Part shown: piece by piece, positions 1 through 11,256 of the stretch
Layout of the letters: each line of letters starts with the position of its first letter
Position numbering within the stretch: the stretch's first letter is position 1
From: Nymphaea colorata
Lineage: Eukaryota > Streptophyta > Magnoliopsida > Nymphaeales > Nymphaeaceae
Assembly (NCBI RefSeq): GCF_008831285.2
Contig: NC_045145.1
Coordinates: forward strand, 2,396,723-2,460,722
Direction of reading: 5' to 3'
Length of the DNA: 64,000 nucleotides
Position numbers and translations under genes: made by a program
The notes under the pieces: model-generated
Told to the model about the DNA's origin: nothing
Seen by the model: only the letters and a program-made list of their open reading frames with translations
The model's database searches: none

Positions 1-297
1 GCCTTGGTTAGGCCTACTCGGACTAAGGCTCGTATCAAAGGCAAAAAGGAAAAAGTTAAAATTGTGAGAAACTTTATCATATGTTGAAGCAGGTTCTTAA
101 TGAAATTCTTCATGGTTTAGCTTTTAGGGAACTAATTATGTATTGAAAAATAGTTAAGATTTGTGTCACAAAGAATATTATTTCAATAGAAGTTTTAGGA
201 ATAGGGAGACACAATTACCAAAAACTCCACAATTACCAAAAACTCCAGTAGTGAGTTTTGATTTACGTCTGATGACCACCAAATTAGCACCTTAAGT
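1..297. other. Flank beyond the chromovirus 3' LTR break
   Basis: No coding signal is visible. The sequence does not match any part of the 5' LTR at 6005-8234, which is what should lie here if the 3' LTR were whole. An 18-bp direct tandem duplication (ACAATTACC core) lies at 210-245. This stretch is either host flank or the far side of a deletion. Confidence 0.5.
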
Positions 298-1108
298 TAA
301 TATTCATTACTTTGAGCTTGATTAGGTATCGCTCACCCCAAAACAAGCGTCCAAACTGCTACGACCCTTCTAGCAACCACTTCACACGTCCGATCAAGTG
401 CCAATGCTCGAGATTGCTTGCTGCCGCTGCTCACCACACGCCCTACAAGCTGGTAAGAGGGGAAAAACGTCCATAAACTGCAATCCAACCCCAAAATGCC
501 ATAAAAAGAGTCAACACACGTCCAAATAAAGTTCAACACAAAATCTGTTGCTAGGAGAGACCCACGGTAGTAGTGGGAAAAGCTGAAATGAACAAGAGAA
601 AAGGGACGCTGACAGAGAGGAGAGACAGAGAGAGGAGAGGTTCGGTCAAGGGGGAAAATGGCAGTGGGGGTGAGAAAAGAGAGAAAGAGCAGGTGGGGGA
701 GTGCGGGTGAGTGAGAAGAGGGATCGTGTGGGAGAGAGCTAGCAGAAAGGGCAAAGAGGGTGGCGAGGGGGAGGAAGAGAGGACGTGCTGCAGAGAGGGC
801 AGGAGCAAGAGAGAGGCAGAGAGGGGTAAATCACACAAAAGAGAGGGAGAGTGTTTACCAAAGCGTCGCCGCCGCCGCCGCCACCTCCGTCGCCGCCGCA
901 GCCACTGCCCTTTCGTCACCTTCGCTGCTGCTCCACCCACCGCCCTCGAGCTTCACCAAGCTACAGTCGTAGCAGACGAAGAGGGGAAAGACAGAGAAGA
1001 AGGAAAGACGAGGGAGGGGAGGCGGAGTCGGGCTCGCTCACGCGTGAGGGGCTCGGGTCCGGGTCTGGACCCTGACCCAACCCGTCCTGCCAAACAACGA
1101 GCGTTACA
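298..1108 (-). repeat. 3' LTR of the chromovirus, truncated to 811 bp
   Basis: Aligns without any gap to 8235-9045 (constant offset 7937), with about a dozen differences counted by eye, ten of them transitions. It ends at ...GCGTTACA (1108), the expected CA end on this strand, directly beside the PPT. The homology stops at 298, so about 2.23 kb present in the 5' LTR is missing here. The short reading frames at 333-1307 on both strands are shadows of its simple sequence. Confidence 0.93.
601..900. repeat. GA-rich tract and (CCG)n run within the LTR
   Basis: About 230 bp of GA-rich purine sequence is followed by a CCG/GCC microsatellite at about 863-900. The same pair occurs in the 5' LTR at 8538-8837. 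This part of the LTR lies near its own 5' end, in U3, and the bias creates long spurious frames rich in Arg, Glu and Ser. Confidence 0.85.
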
Positions 1109-1120
1109 TCCTACCCTCCT
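1109..1120 (-). other. Polypurine tract (PPT) of the chromovirus
   Basis: On the minus strand AGGAGGGTAGGA stands directly before the TGTAACGC start of the 3' LTR. This is the expected plus-strand priming site of an LTR retrotransposon, and it fixes the LTR boundary at 1108. Confidence 0.85.
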
Positions 1121-1158
1121 AAAAAAAAAAATTTCATCCTCGAAATTTAGTTCATACC

Positions 1159-1593
1159 TCAATGCAAGAACAAGTGCGGATATCTCTTCCGCATGTCCTC
1201 CTCAGGTTCCCATGTGCTCTCCTTCAATCCATGGTACTGCCATTCTACCTTCACTAAAGGAATTCTCTTCGTGCGAAGCACTTGCTCTCGATGATCCACA
1301 ATTCTAATGGGTTGTTCTTCCATTGTCAAATTATCTTGTACTAGAATACCTTGAAAATCAATCACATGTGTCGGATCTGGTACGTATTTTCGAAGCATGG
1401 AAACATGGAAGACGTCATGAACATGACTCAAATTTGGTGGTAACGCCAATCTGTATGCCACCTCTCCAATCTTCTCTAATATCTCAAAAGGTCCTACGAA
1501 CCTCGGGCTCAATTTTCCCTTCGCACTAAAGCGAAAAACACCTTTAGTAGGAGAAATCTTTAAAAACACATGATCACCCACCTCAAAAGCCAA
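1159..1593 (-). pseudogene. Integrase C-terminus and chromodomain (pol end)
   Basis: This 144-residue frame is the end of the chromovirus pol. The first part carries the conserved integrase C-terminal region that begins with a GDHVFLK motif. The last 45 residues are a chromodomain: a VKVEW strand, a STWEPEEDM turn and a final YPHLF helix. In chromoviruses this domain is thought to steer integration towards particular heterochromatin; that is family knowledge and has not been tested for this copy. It lies in a different frame from the integrase core because of a one-base change in a run of seven T (plus strand 1620-1626). The methionine at 1593 is internal and is not a real start. Confidence 0.9.
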
Positions 1594-2249
1594 TTCTCTA
1601 CGACGAATGTCAGCATAACTTTTTTTCTACTCTGAGCAGTTAACAACTTCTTTCTTATCAATTTCACTTGGTCGGTGTAGTGTTGCAATACTAAAGGGTT
1701 TTGGATCTTACCATCTCCTAAATCGGTCCAACAAGCTGGAGATCTGCACGGCCTTCTATACAAAGCCTCAAACGGTGCCATCCCAATACTAGAGTGGTAA
1801 CTGTTATTATAAGCAAATTCTGCCAGTTTCACATGTTTGTCCCATTCTCCTTTCCACTCTAAGACACATGCACGCAACATGTCTTCTAAGGTCTGAATAG
1901 TCCTCTCTGATTGCCCATCAGTTTGCGGATGGAATGCTGTGCTCATCTTAAGCTTGGTACCCAAAGCCCTCTGTAATTGCCCCCAAAACCTAGAGGTAAA
2001 ACGCGGATCTCTATCCGAAATGATAGACTTTGGCACTCCATGCAATCTCACTATCTCGCCAATATACAACTCTACAAGATTTTCCAATGATTGACTGATT
2101 CTGATTGGCAGAAAGTGAGCAGACTTCGTAAGTCGATCAACAATCACCCATATGGCATTCTGTTGTCTTTTGGTACGAGGCAACCCAACCACAAAATCCA
2201 TCGTATTGTCTTCCCATTTCCACACTGGAATATCGATTCTTTGTAACAA
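1560..2249 (-). pseudogene. Integrase catalytic core (pol)
   Basis: DDE integrase core of the chromovirus. The three acidic residues are visible in conserved surroundings: the first Asp in IVDRLTKSAHF, the second in SDRDPRF and the Glu in DGQSERTIQ. This enzyme would insert the cDNA into the host chromosome. The true frame ends near 1620, where a homopolymer indel shifts it; the last 20 or so residues before 1560 are out of frame. Upstream it is separated from the zinc-binding part by a TAG at 2262-2264, an in-frame stop with coding sequence resuming immediately after it. Confidence 0.93.
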
Positions 2250-2261
2250 GCCTCCCGGCCG

Positions 2262-2864
2262 CTAATGCTCTGCTTTTACCTGTTGGCAAACTAAACACTT
2301 TGCCACATATTCTGCAATTTCACGCTTCATTCCAGGCCACCAAAAATTTCTTCTCATATCTTGAAACATATTTGTACTGCCAGGGTGAATAGAAAACTTA
2401 GATTTGTGAGCTTCATCAAGCAACAGACGCTTCACCCCTTCATCTCTAGGAACCCATAATCTCTGCCGAAACCGCAATGACCCATCTTCATCTTGATGCC
2501 AAAGAGAATCTATCTTCTTGCTTTCTTCCATGTTCTTAGCAAACTCTGGATCTTCCTTTTGTTTCATTACAAGTTCTTCCATCAAAGGATGCCGAATCAA
2601 GGCCGTCATCATTGCCTTGTTCTCATCACAAATGTAAGGCTGCCAAGCTATCACATCTTGCAATAATGTCCAAGAACGAGTCAACATACTGCACATTGTC
2701 GCCTTGGCATGCATGCTCAACGCATCTGCCACCACATTCGCCTTGCCTGGATGATACGATATGGTGAAATCATAATCCTTTAAATATTCGATCCATCTTC
2801 TTTGCCTCAAGTTGAGATCCCTTTGCGAGGATATATACTTCAAGGACTTGTGATCTGTAAACAC
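2262..2864 (-). pseudogene. RNase H C-terminal half and integrase zinc-binding domain (pol)
   Basis: The first third is the rest of RNase H, with the TDHKSL motif (third acidic residue) and the PGKANVVADALS tail. The last 60 residues form the integrase N-terminal zinc-binding domain: two His (EAH and IHPG) and the Cys pair of KCLVCQ. The frame is the same as the neighbouring pieces; it is bounded upstream by a TGA at 2895-2897 and downstream by a TAG at 2262-2264. The downstream stop falls just after the second Cys and before the catalytic core. Confidence 0.93.
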
Positions 2865-2894
2865 CTCGAATGTTGCACCATAAAGATAGTGTCT

Positions 2895-3338
2895 TCACAT
2901 CTTCAATGCGAACACAACTGCTCCCAACTCCAAATCATGAATGGGATAGTGTTGCTCATGGGCCTTCAACTGCCTTGATGCATAAGCCACTACACGGCCA
3001 TGCTGCATCAACACACAACTATATCCGATCCCTGAAGCATCAGTGTACACCATAAAACCAGAATGACCTGATGGAAGCATCAAAATATGGACAGTAGTAA
3101 GCTTGACATTCAGACTTTGAAAACTCTTCTCACACTCTTCATTCCACACAAACTTCACTCCTTTTCTCAATAGCTTAGTCATGGGCGTAGCTATTTTTGA
3201 AAAGTCTTCTATGAACCTGCGATAGTATCCTGTCAATCCCAAAAAGCTTCTAACCTCAGTTACACTACAAGGTGTCCTCCTGTCCTGAACAGCTGAAACA
3301 TTAGCCGGATCGATGGATACTCCATCCTTCGAGATCAC
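2895..3338 (-). pseudogene. RT thumb/connection and RNase H N-terminal half (pol)
   Basis: Continues the reverse transcriptase after two adjacent stops at 3372-3374 (TAA) and 3366-3368 (TGA). Visible are the RT thumb and connection region ([15 protein letters not shown]) and the start of RNase H with its first Asp in VYTDASG and the Glu in [11 protein letters not shown]. RNase H removes the RNA strand of the hybrid during cDNA synthesis. The piece ends at a TGA (2895-2897); coding similarity continues in the same frame beyond it. Confidence 0.93.
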
Positions 3339-3371
3339 ATGACCCAGAAAGTTTACCTTCTCTAGTCAAAA

Positions 3372-5105
3372 TTAACATTTTGAGTATTTGGCGTAAAGCT
3401 TATGCTTGCGCAAAAGACCTAACACACTTCTCAAGTGGTCTCTGTGCTCTGCCTCACTCTCTGAGTATACCAAAATATCATCAACAAACACAATAACAAA
3501 ACGATCCAAGAACTCTTGGAAAACCCGATTCATGAGGTCCATGAACGCCGCGGGAGCATTAGTCAACCCAAAAGGCATGACCCTGAATTCATAATGCCCA
3601 TACCTGGTTCGAAAAGCAGTCTTAGAAGCATATTCCTCCCGTATCAAGAGTTGATGGTAGCCTATCCTCAGATCGATCTTAGAGAAAACCTTTGCATTCT
3701 TAAGCTGATCAAACAAGTCTTCAATTCTTGGAAGCGGATACTTATTCTTGATGGTGACTTGATTCAACATGCGATAATCTATGCACAAGCGCATAGTCCC
3801 ATCTTTCTTTTTCACAAACAATACAGGTGCTCCCCAAGGTGACACAATAGGTCGGACGAAAACCTTGTCTAAGAGCTCCTGCAGTTGCTTCTTCAACTCT
3901 TCTAACTCTGCTGGTGCCATATGGTAGGGTGCCTTAGAAATAGGAGTTGTCCCTGGTAACAACTCTATCTTGAACTCCACTTCTCGAGTTGGAGGCAAAC
4001 TCGACAATTCCTCAAGAAACACATCAGGATACTCACTCACCACGGCAACATCCTGCAATTTCATCCGTTCAGCCTCATTGATCAACACATTGACCAAGAA
4101 GGCAACGCTTCCACTTTCTATCCATCGCTTAGCCTTCAATGCAGACACCATTATCTTATCAGTTCGACTGGCCCTACGAGCATGAAATTCCACAGGCTGC
4201 ATCTCATTAGTCAACATCTGTATCTGCTTCTTCCTGCAATCTATAATGGCATAATGCGCATACAACCAATCCATACCCAAAATCACATCAAACTCACTGA
4301 GACCTAGGATCACCAACTGTGCGGGTAGGTGAAGTTGATGGATTTTCACATCCACATCAAGAACATACTCACGACATGACTTTTGAGCATGCATCGGGCT
4401 AACAACTTTTAAAACATACGACATTCTTCTAGCCGATACTTCTAGTGAGGTAGCAAATCGACTAGATATAAAAGAATGCGTCGCTCCTGCATCAAATAAC
4501 ACTCTAGCAATATGAGAACTAACAAGTAAAGTACCTTCAACGAGGTCGTGTGCCTGGAGCTCCTCCACAGTAGTAGCGTAGACACGTCCAGACGTCTGTC
4601 GTGCGCTAGAAGAACCGGCTTCATACTTCTTCAATTCTCTTTCTTTCTTCAACGGGCAATCCTTGATGAAGTGTCCCATACCTCTGCAGTGTAAACAAGC
4701 CCCAGTCACCCGATAGCACGGCTTTCCGGGGTGCACACGAGAACAAGTGGGGCACTTCTGAGAAGTCGGAGTGGCCACTGACCCCTGTGTGGCCTCACTA
4801 CGGGTAGGCTGGTTCCGTCTGAAAGTTTGGTCATCCCGCCTCTCATAAGGCCTTGTCCTGCCCACAAAGTGTTGGCGCTTTACCTGTGTCCATCCACCTT
4901 GTGAATGCTGGCCTGCTTTCTTCTGATGATCCTTCTGTGTCCTTACCCAATCTTCTTCTATGCATCGTGTCATTGTAACCGCCTCATCCAAGTCACGAGG
5001 TCTACTTGTCAACACTTCGCTTCGTAGTCCATCTCGCAGCCCACACACAAACTTGCCCGCTCTGGCCTCATCTGTAGTGTAAAGGTGTGGGCAATACACC
5101 TCCAA
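3372..5105 (-). pseudogene. Gag C-terminus, protease and reverse transcriptase (gag-pol)
   Basis: A 577-codon piece of the polyprotein. Residues 1-100 are the end of the capsid-like Gag. A CCHC zinc knuckle (CLHC..GHFIKDC) lies at about 137-150 and binds RNA in Gag. The aspartic protease active site is a DAG triad at about 205-207 followed by ATHSF. The reverse transcriptase fills the second half, with the LCIDYRMLN and IDLRIGYHQ blocks and a catalytic FVDD at 540-543, so its active-site residues are intact. The piece is bounded by a TAG at 5148-5150 upstream and a TAA at 3372-3374 downstream, both in frame with coding sequence on the far side. The methionine at 5105 is internal. Confidence 0.95.
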
Positions 5106-5147
5106 GTGCCGATATCTCGTAATATACTCTTCTAAGCTCGACTGATT

Positions 5148-5780
5148 CTACTGCAAATCTAGAAATTCTTGCATTTTCTTGTCTCTGGCATAGACTGGAA
5201 AGTATGTGCTGAAGAAGGAATCTCTAAACTGCTTCCATGAGATTGACCCTTGGCCAGCGAACCGAATCTCACTAGTTGATTGCCACCAATTCTTGGCATC
5301 ACCCTTCAACAAATAGGAGCCATAGTTCACTCTATCTTCTTCTGGCACCTTTAGAAGCACAAAAATACATTCAACCTCTTCAATCCAGTCCTTTGCCTTG
5401 TCATGACTGCCCCTTCCTGAAAAGATAGGCGGCTGCATCACCATAAACTGCTGATAAGACACTGCCGTTGCCTTCTCCCGAACTGGAGCACTGGTGTCCC
5501 CCGAAGGAGATGCATTACTCCTCTGATTACCGACCATCGACTGCACTAACGTGGTCAGCGTCTGCAACGTGGTCAGTAATATAGTCTGCTGATCCACTGG
5601 CAGAGTTTGTCTCGGTGGGGTTTGGGCACCCCCACCTAGCTGGGCATACTGGGGCTCTGACGCACTGTCACCCCGCGGAGTATGCGCATCAGAATGGGTT
5701 GGGCTGGGCTCTCTATGTGCCTCTGAAGACGGCCCAGCTCGCTTCTTACCCCTACGATGATATTCCATCTGTACAAACAA
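5148..5780 (-). pseudogene. Gag N-terminus of the chromovirus
   Basis: 210 codons starting at the first methionine after the PBS, the likely natural start of the polyprotein. After a Pro/Ser-rich, low-complexity leader (about 1-110) comes the retrotransposon Gag core, with PPIFSGRG and later WIEEVE, SYLLKGDAKNWW and FRDSFFSTYFP. Gag packs the element RNA into virus-like particles in the cytoplasm. A TAG at 5148-5150 ends it, but the next in-frame codons continue the same Gag domain into the following piece, so this is a nonsense change and not a real Gag/Pol boundary. Confidence 0.92.
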
Positions 5781-5988
5781 GATCCTTTATTCTCAAATCA
5801 CGACTAATACCAAACTCACAAGTCAAATTATTACATGCATTAGCACAAAGTTCAAAACATAGATCACATTACATACTTATACTTGAAAAATCAAAACTAC
5901 AATAACCAACTAATCAAAGAAATGCTTACCTGGGCAACACGGCTTCACAGATAGGCTTTAACTCACATCCATAATGGGGTTTGCCAGA

Positions 5989-6000
5989 GCTCTGATACCA
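5989..6000 (-). other. Primer-binding site (initiator tRNA-Met)
   Basis: Minus-strand TGGTATCAGAGC, four bases inside the 5' LTR end at 6005. This is the usual plant LTR-element match to the 3' end of initiator tRNA-Met. It sets the LTR boundary and the element's direction. Confidence 0.92.
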
Positions 6001-6004
6001 AAAC

Positions 6005-9000
6005 TGTCACACCCCGACCTTTTTAACCCTCAAACTTTCTTTTTCTAAACATAAAGCATCGAAGTGTGACTACCCAACAATTCAAAAAGACGATGAGCCA
6101 AGCAATTCAAAACAATGAGGCGAACTTTCATTTATATAACCATTTTGTTTCATACAAATTCACATCTATGTGCATGACCAAAATGCCTCAAAATCATAAC
6201 ATTGATGCCTAATAAAAAGAAGACATCAATAAAACCAAAACATGACGCACCGGCACTACAAACGACAATCCCAAAACCTCCCCAGTAGGACGTGAGTGAA
6301 GCCATCTGCTCAACCTGTTGCCCCGGGTCCGCCAAAACCTGAAAAAGAAAACAACTGAAGGCTCAGCCTTCGTGGTATGGCAACAAGGCAGGAAAATGCC
6401 AAACCCTCTCAAGTAAGGCTCAAATAAAAGAACAAATATCAACTCATCTATCGTCATGTCGTGTCAGAGTACGACACGTAAAAGCCACTTGATGGCCACA
6501 CTAACACAACGTCAGTCACATGCGAAGCATGCTTAAACATAACACGTGCATTCATATCATTCACATATACATCAGTCACATGCATTCTATCATACACATT
6601 ACATTTTCATTAACTTTAGTGCATTAACAGTTCCTGTGGGTGCAATACAGGCACGTGCACACCACGGGCGGCCTACAGCCGAGAGACAACCCCCGTGGTG
6701 GCCCATAACAGTATGGATCCATTTCACCCGCTGCAGCGGTAGAGCACTCATCCCTAGATGTGTGAAGTCCAAGGTGAGATATTCAGCCTTCCCTAGGACA
6801 CCCAGGTTGGAAAGGCGGGAACCCAACGCTCCAAGCACAACACACAACAGAACCCTGGGGCCTTGCACCGCCTGCGCTTCGACAGGCAAGACCAGTGGCG
6901 AGAACGGGACGTCTCCCAAACACACAGCCACATCCCACTGGCCTCTCATCTCTTAATCATTCATCATTATCATTAGAATAATGCATTCACAAACTGACTG
7001 GCTAGCTCATGAGGTTGGTACACTCCACGAGTGCATTCACACCTCCAGTTGCCTCCACACGAGGTCTACAAATAACACTAACAGTCATAGTTAGCCGTCA
7101 AACAATATGGGTACAATTACCCTCTATTTCATCCATTTGCATCGTTGCCCATGGCAATGCATATGCAACAACGTACACATTCATATCAATCATCACATCA
7201 ATCCTCACAGCAATCACGTCAATCACCTCTTTGAAAAACTTAGCCAATCCACAGAGAATAGTCTCGATCAGCGGTTGGCTAGTAGCTGTCCTATGCAGTT
7301 ATCATTCTATGATGCTTTCTAATGCACAATTGGGGTCGAGGAGACACTCGACTCGATACCCCGCCTCATGTCCTAAACAGATATCAATTCTAGCATGTAC
7401 ATGCCAATGCGTAACATTTTCAAAACAAAAGACAAATAATCTTTCTAACCCATTCATATCATATAAAAAACATACATATACTCATTCACAATGCAGTCAA
7501 TCAATTTAACATCACAATCCTAGGATCCCTTGATCATAGGAGCACACAATCACACATTTGCCCTAGGCAGGGATTTGCCTGGAATGTCGTCATACCTGTG
7601 GCGCGCTCACCAAATTCTTCAAAATGCCTCAAGCTTCGAACTCAAGGTCGACGGGATGTGCCTGCTGCACCTGCAAACATAAATAAGAATAAGGTTTCTA
7701 CTAGATACCTACACAATTCATACAAAAACGAACAAATACAAGATAAAATCCTTGTGGCACTTGTCGTCGCCTCAAGAGGGTGTCGACAGGTAGTGTCGAC
7801 CAACAAGCTCTCCAATAGGCCTCCTCCTTTACGCCTTGACGTTGCCTCGAAATATCAAAACCCTCAACCATCAATCAATCCATCACTAATTCCTTCCTCA
7901 ATAACGTTCTTTAATTAAGACATCAACCCCAAAGTCACATCCAAATACGTATATTTTCCCTAATTAACTTCATGATATACCCGTTCATGGAAGTCTGCGC
8001 TACACTCCCTAAGACGGTTCTAAATCTTCCCCACAACCTCACAATCTCTACCATGCTTCCCTAATGCTTCGAAAATTAATCCATCATGCTTAAATGATCA
8101 TTAAATACATGAATCATTACTTTCCAACGCAAATCCTAAGTTTTCCCCAAAAACAAAATCACTAACATGCGTCCCAAAGTCATCAATTCTAAGCTCTAGC
8201 ATGCTCGAACAATAATTATACATGCTTTAGAAGATAATATTCATTACTTTGAGCTTGATTAGGTATCGCTCACCCCAAAACAAGCGTCCAAACTGCTACA
8301 ACCCTTCTAGCAACCACTTCACACGTCCGATCAAGTGCCAATGCTCGAGATTGCTTGCTGCCGCTGCTCACCACACGCCCTACAAGCTGGTAAGAGGGGA
8401 AAAACGTCCATAAACTGCAATCCAACCCCAAAATGCCATAAAAAGAGTCAACACACGTCCAAATAAAGTTCAACACAAAATCTGTTGCTAGGAGAGACCC
8501 ACGGTAGTAGTGGGAAAAGCTGAAATGAACAAGAGAAAAGGGACGCTGACAGAGAGGAGAGACAGAGAGAGGAGAGGTTCGGTCAAGGGGGAAAACGGCA
8601 GTGGGGGTGAGAAAAGAGAGAAAGAGCAGGTGGGGGAGTGCGGGTGAGTGAGAAGAGGGATCGTGTGGGAGAGAGCTAGCAGAAAGGGCAAAGAGGGTGG
8701 CGAGGGGGAGGAAGAGAGGACGTGCTGCAGAGAGGGCAGGAGCAAGAGAGAGGCAGAAAGGGGTAAATCACACAAAAGAGAGGGAGAGTGTTTACCAAAG
8801 CATCGCCGCCGCCGCCGCCACCTCCGTCGCCGCCGCAGCCACTGCCCTTTCGTCACCTTCGCTGCTGCTCCACCCACCGCCCTCAAGCTTCACCAAGCTA
8901 CAGTCATAGGAGATGAAGAGGGGAAAGACGGAGAAGAAGGAAAGACGAGGGAGGGGAGGCGGAGTCGGGCTCGCTCACGTGTGAGGGGCTCGGGTCCGGG

Positions 9001-9045
9001 TCTGGACCCTGAGCCGACCCGTCCTGCCAAACAACGAGCGTTACA
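6005..9045 (-). repeat. 5' LTR of the chromovirus (3,041 bp)
   Basis: On the plus strand it starts TGTCACACCCCGACC and ends GCGTTACA, so it has the TG...CA ends of an LTR. It abuts the PBS at one end. The 8235-9045 part is the gap-free match to the 3' LTR; the 6005-8234 part has no partner in the window. No protein homology is seen inside. Frames at 6546-7509 and 7598-7918 are chance frames in non-coding LTR sequence. Confidence 0.9.
6131..6138 (-). promoter_or_regulatory. Candidate TATA box of the chromovirus LTR
   Basis: Minus-strand TATATAAA, about 130 bp upstream of the LTR's 3' end. If it is used, U3 would fill most of the LTR and R plus U5 would be only about 100 bp. This rests on the motif alone. 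Confidence 0.3.
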
Positions 9046-9780
9046 TGTGCAGTTGAAAAATTCTGTACGTAATGTTTTTATGTTTGGTTCTGCATTCAAT
9101 TGTTGATGGACATTTTTCCTGTTTGTATTGTTCGCTGTCTGATTACTTTGCTACAAAATTTTGTGTAGCTTTTTGCCTGAAACTCCATCCATCTGATTCC
9201 ATGTAAGCTTCCTTTTGGGATAAATAGTGGAAAAGTGAAAAGAAACAAATGATTAAATTGTGAAATAATTGACACTTAATTGTAAGAACTTCTACCTGTC
9301 AGGGTATATATCTGAAATAGAAGTCAAGGCTAAAGGAAGCTTTAGAATTTCAGGCTTTGAATGTGTTTCCTCAGGGATTGATAACTGTAGTTGCTAATTA
9401 ACGATGCAATCAAGCAGATATAGTCAAATCTAACCTTTTTTCTGTTCTAAATCTTTGGTGTCTTGAAGAATATCTTAGACTCATTTGGGAAATCACCTGA
9501 CTTTCTTTGAAAATGTAGTATTCAGAGCAATTGAGAACATGCATATTCACCAAAAGAAGTTCTAGGTGGGTACTGACTCTTCACAAAATGAGACGTGTGG
9601 GCCATTGTTGACTACTTGATGGCTTCCTAGTGGGAACAACCAAAAGTAGTATCTACACCTTTCAGCAAAAAATATTAGTTATTAGATTCAAGTACTTCTT
9701 GAAGTTCTGCACTTTGAGCTTGAGCTTTTTAAGTAGTTATTCGTGGCTCCAAAAAATTGACTTCAGGATGCTTCTTTCAG
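9046..9780. other. Non-coding stretch between chromovirus and CPI1 fragment
   Basis: AT-rich. I looked for the preceding CPI1 exons on the plus strand and did not find them. The chromovirus insertion site lies at the left edge; TGTGC (9046-9050) would be one half of its target duplication, but the other half cannot be found. Confidence 0.4.
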
Positions 9781-10720
9781 GAAGATGGTGGCAAACATTG
9801 GAAAGACCGTTACTGGGTAAAGGTCAGTGTCTTATCCTGCTAAACTCTTAGAACCTGATGATGTAACAATTTGTACGTAGATGATGCCTTGCAGGAATTT
9901 GAGACTGTTTTTATCCTATCAATGATAGTCATTTAGTTTATGAGATTGACAGAAATTCTTGGACAAATTTACACTTCAAACATTTAACGAGTGATGAAGA
10001 TTCACTTTTTGGCAATGCCTCTATGCTTGACATAACATGAAAACACAAGAGACAATGAAGATAGCCACAGCATGATCTCTTTTGCATATAGGATTGTCGT
10101 AGGTAATGATATTAAGAAAAGACCTTTCTCAGTTGCTCTGTCCATTTTGTGAAGGTTCTTTTCTTGATTAAATGAATGAGACAGAAAACCTAAGGCTATT
10201 GAAAGTTGAAACAAATTCATCATTATTTACAATGTATGATTTTGGCTTATTTCTAACATGAATACTTAGTTTCTTGAAAATATTATTCCAAAAGTTGTCC
10301 TTGTTCTGGGTGATGGATACTAAATAATAACATGCATATGTGAATGCTGCTAATCATATGTCTATATATTTGTTCTAAGTGCAATTCAGCTATAATTAAC
10401 TTTTTAAAATTGAAGGCAATGTGAACTATGATGAATTCCTGATATGTCATTTAGAGCGGCCAATCAGTTGATCTCCTTTATGATGCTCATTGCAAGTTTG
10501 ATGCTTCTTGTTCTTTTGGAAAGCAGAATGCTGCTGAAGCCAACATATTGATTTGGTTCACCACAATTTGAGCACCCAGATTTTTGTAATTGTCACTCTG
10601 TCTTAACCACCTAATTTTTGTACTATAACTCTGTGGCAGGCCAGTTTGTGGATTTCAATATTTAGTTATGTTGGCAATTATTTCTGGACTCACTATTTCT
10701 TCACCGTTCTTGGAGCATCC
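9781..10720 (+). pseudogene. CPI1: Cycloeucalenol cycloisomerase fragment, two exons
   Basis: Cycloeucalenol cycloisomerase opens the cyclopropane ring of cycloeucalenol in plant sterol synthesis and is a small ER membrane protein. Exon 1 (9781-9822) follows an acceptor CTTTCAG, reads KHWKDRYWVK and ends at a GTCAGT donor. Exon 2 (10640-10720) follows TGTGGCAG and encodes ASLWISIFSYVGNYF and then WTHYFFTVLGAS. The two join in frame into the conserved block of the family, so the intron (9823-10639) is in a natural place. After GAS the similarity stops with no GT donor, and the N-terminal exons and the C-terminal half are absent. Only about 41 codons of a family near 280 residues remain. The identification is from memory of the family motif but the match is long and specific. 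Confidence 0.85.
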
Positions 10721-11256
10721 TCGGGGAAAATTGAGTACTCTGCCCTCAAGACTGAACATACCTTTAAGGACAGGATCTCAGAACCGTGTCCATCACATGT
10801 TCTTTTAGACATCTTGTATTCTTGATCTCATAATCTGAGATCTTATGCTAACTGGGATGTCAATTATTTCAAGGATCACATGATAAATCCAGCCTCAAGC
10901 CAGTGTCTGGGCATAAGAAATTTAAACATTCCCATGACGATTGGAATTTGATAGTGAATGTAATTGATTAGCTAGTAAGCTTATGATTGGCTTCTTAAGA
11001 ACATAAATTGACTCCATCTTGAGCTTCTTTTCCTTGTGTCTTTGTGCTTATGCTTGTTGAGGTGCCGTGTTCTGCTCAAGTAGTTACGAGTATCATCTTT
11101 ATTAAAGTACTTTTAGTTACCTATATTGGCTCATTTAAGACTATTACTTTCAAAGCCATCTAAAGTTGTAAACTAGGTACAGTTTACTCCTAGGACTGCG
11201 TTCAAGTCAATTTCAACCCGGAACTGAGCAAATAACCAGCTATCCATGTAGTGCAG

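Larger units (their letters stand above)
298..9045 (-). mobile_element. Ty3/gypsy chromovirus, Tekay/Del type, decayed
   Basis: LTR retrotransposon read on the minus strand: 5' LTR 6005-9045, PBS 5989-6000, gag-pol 5780 to 1159, PPT 1109-1120, 3' LTR 1108-298 (truncated). The order protease, reverse transcriptase, RNase H, integrase and a C-terminal chromodomain defines a chromovirus. Very long LTRs and the chromodomain's position fit the Tekay (Del) clade; this clade call is inferred from family knowledge. Gag and pol share one frame, so the product would be a single polyprotein of about 1,540 codons. It is broken by stops at 5148, 3372, 3366, 2895 and 2262 and by a frameshift near 1620-1626, so this copy cannot make its own proteins. 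The target duplication cannot be tested because the left end is lost. Confidence 0.95.

Noticed and set aside
551-1307. Long Arg/Glu/Ser/Pro-rich frames on both strands (also 8488-9106)
   Set aside because: They arise from GA-rich and CCG repeats inside the LTR and occur in both LTR copies. No domain is present.
6720-6775. tRNA-like stretch (AGCGGTAGAGCACTCATCC)
   Set aside because: Resembles a tRNA D-arm/A box, but there is no B box, anticodon stem or acceptor pairing, and it lies within the 5' LTR.
6546-7918. Frames of 60-166 codons within the 5' LTR
   Set aside because: No protein motif, no splice logic; non-coding LTR sequence.
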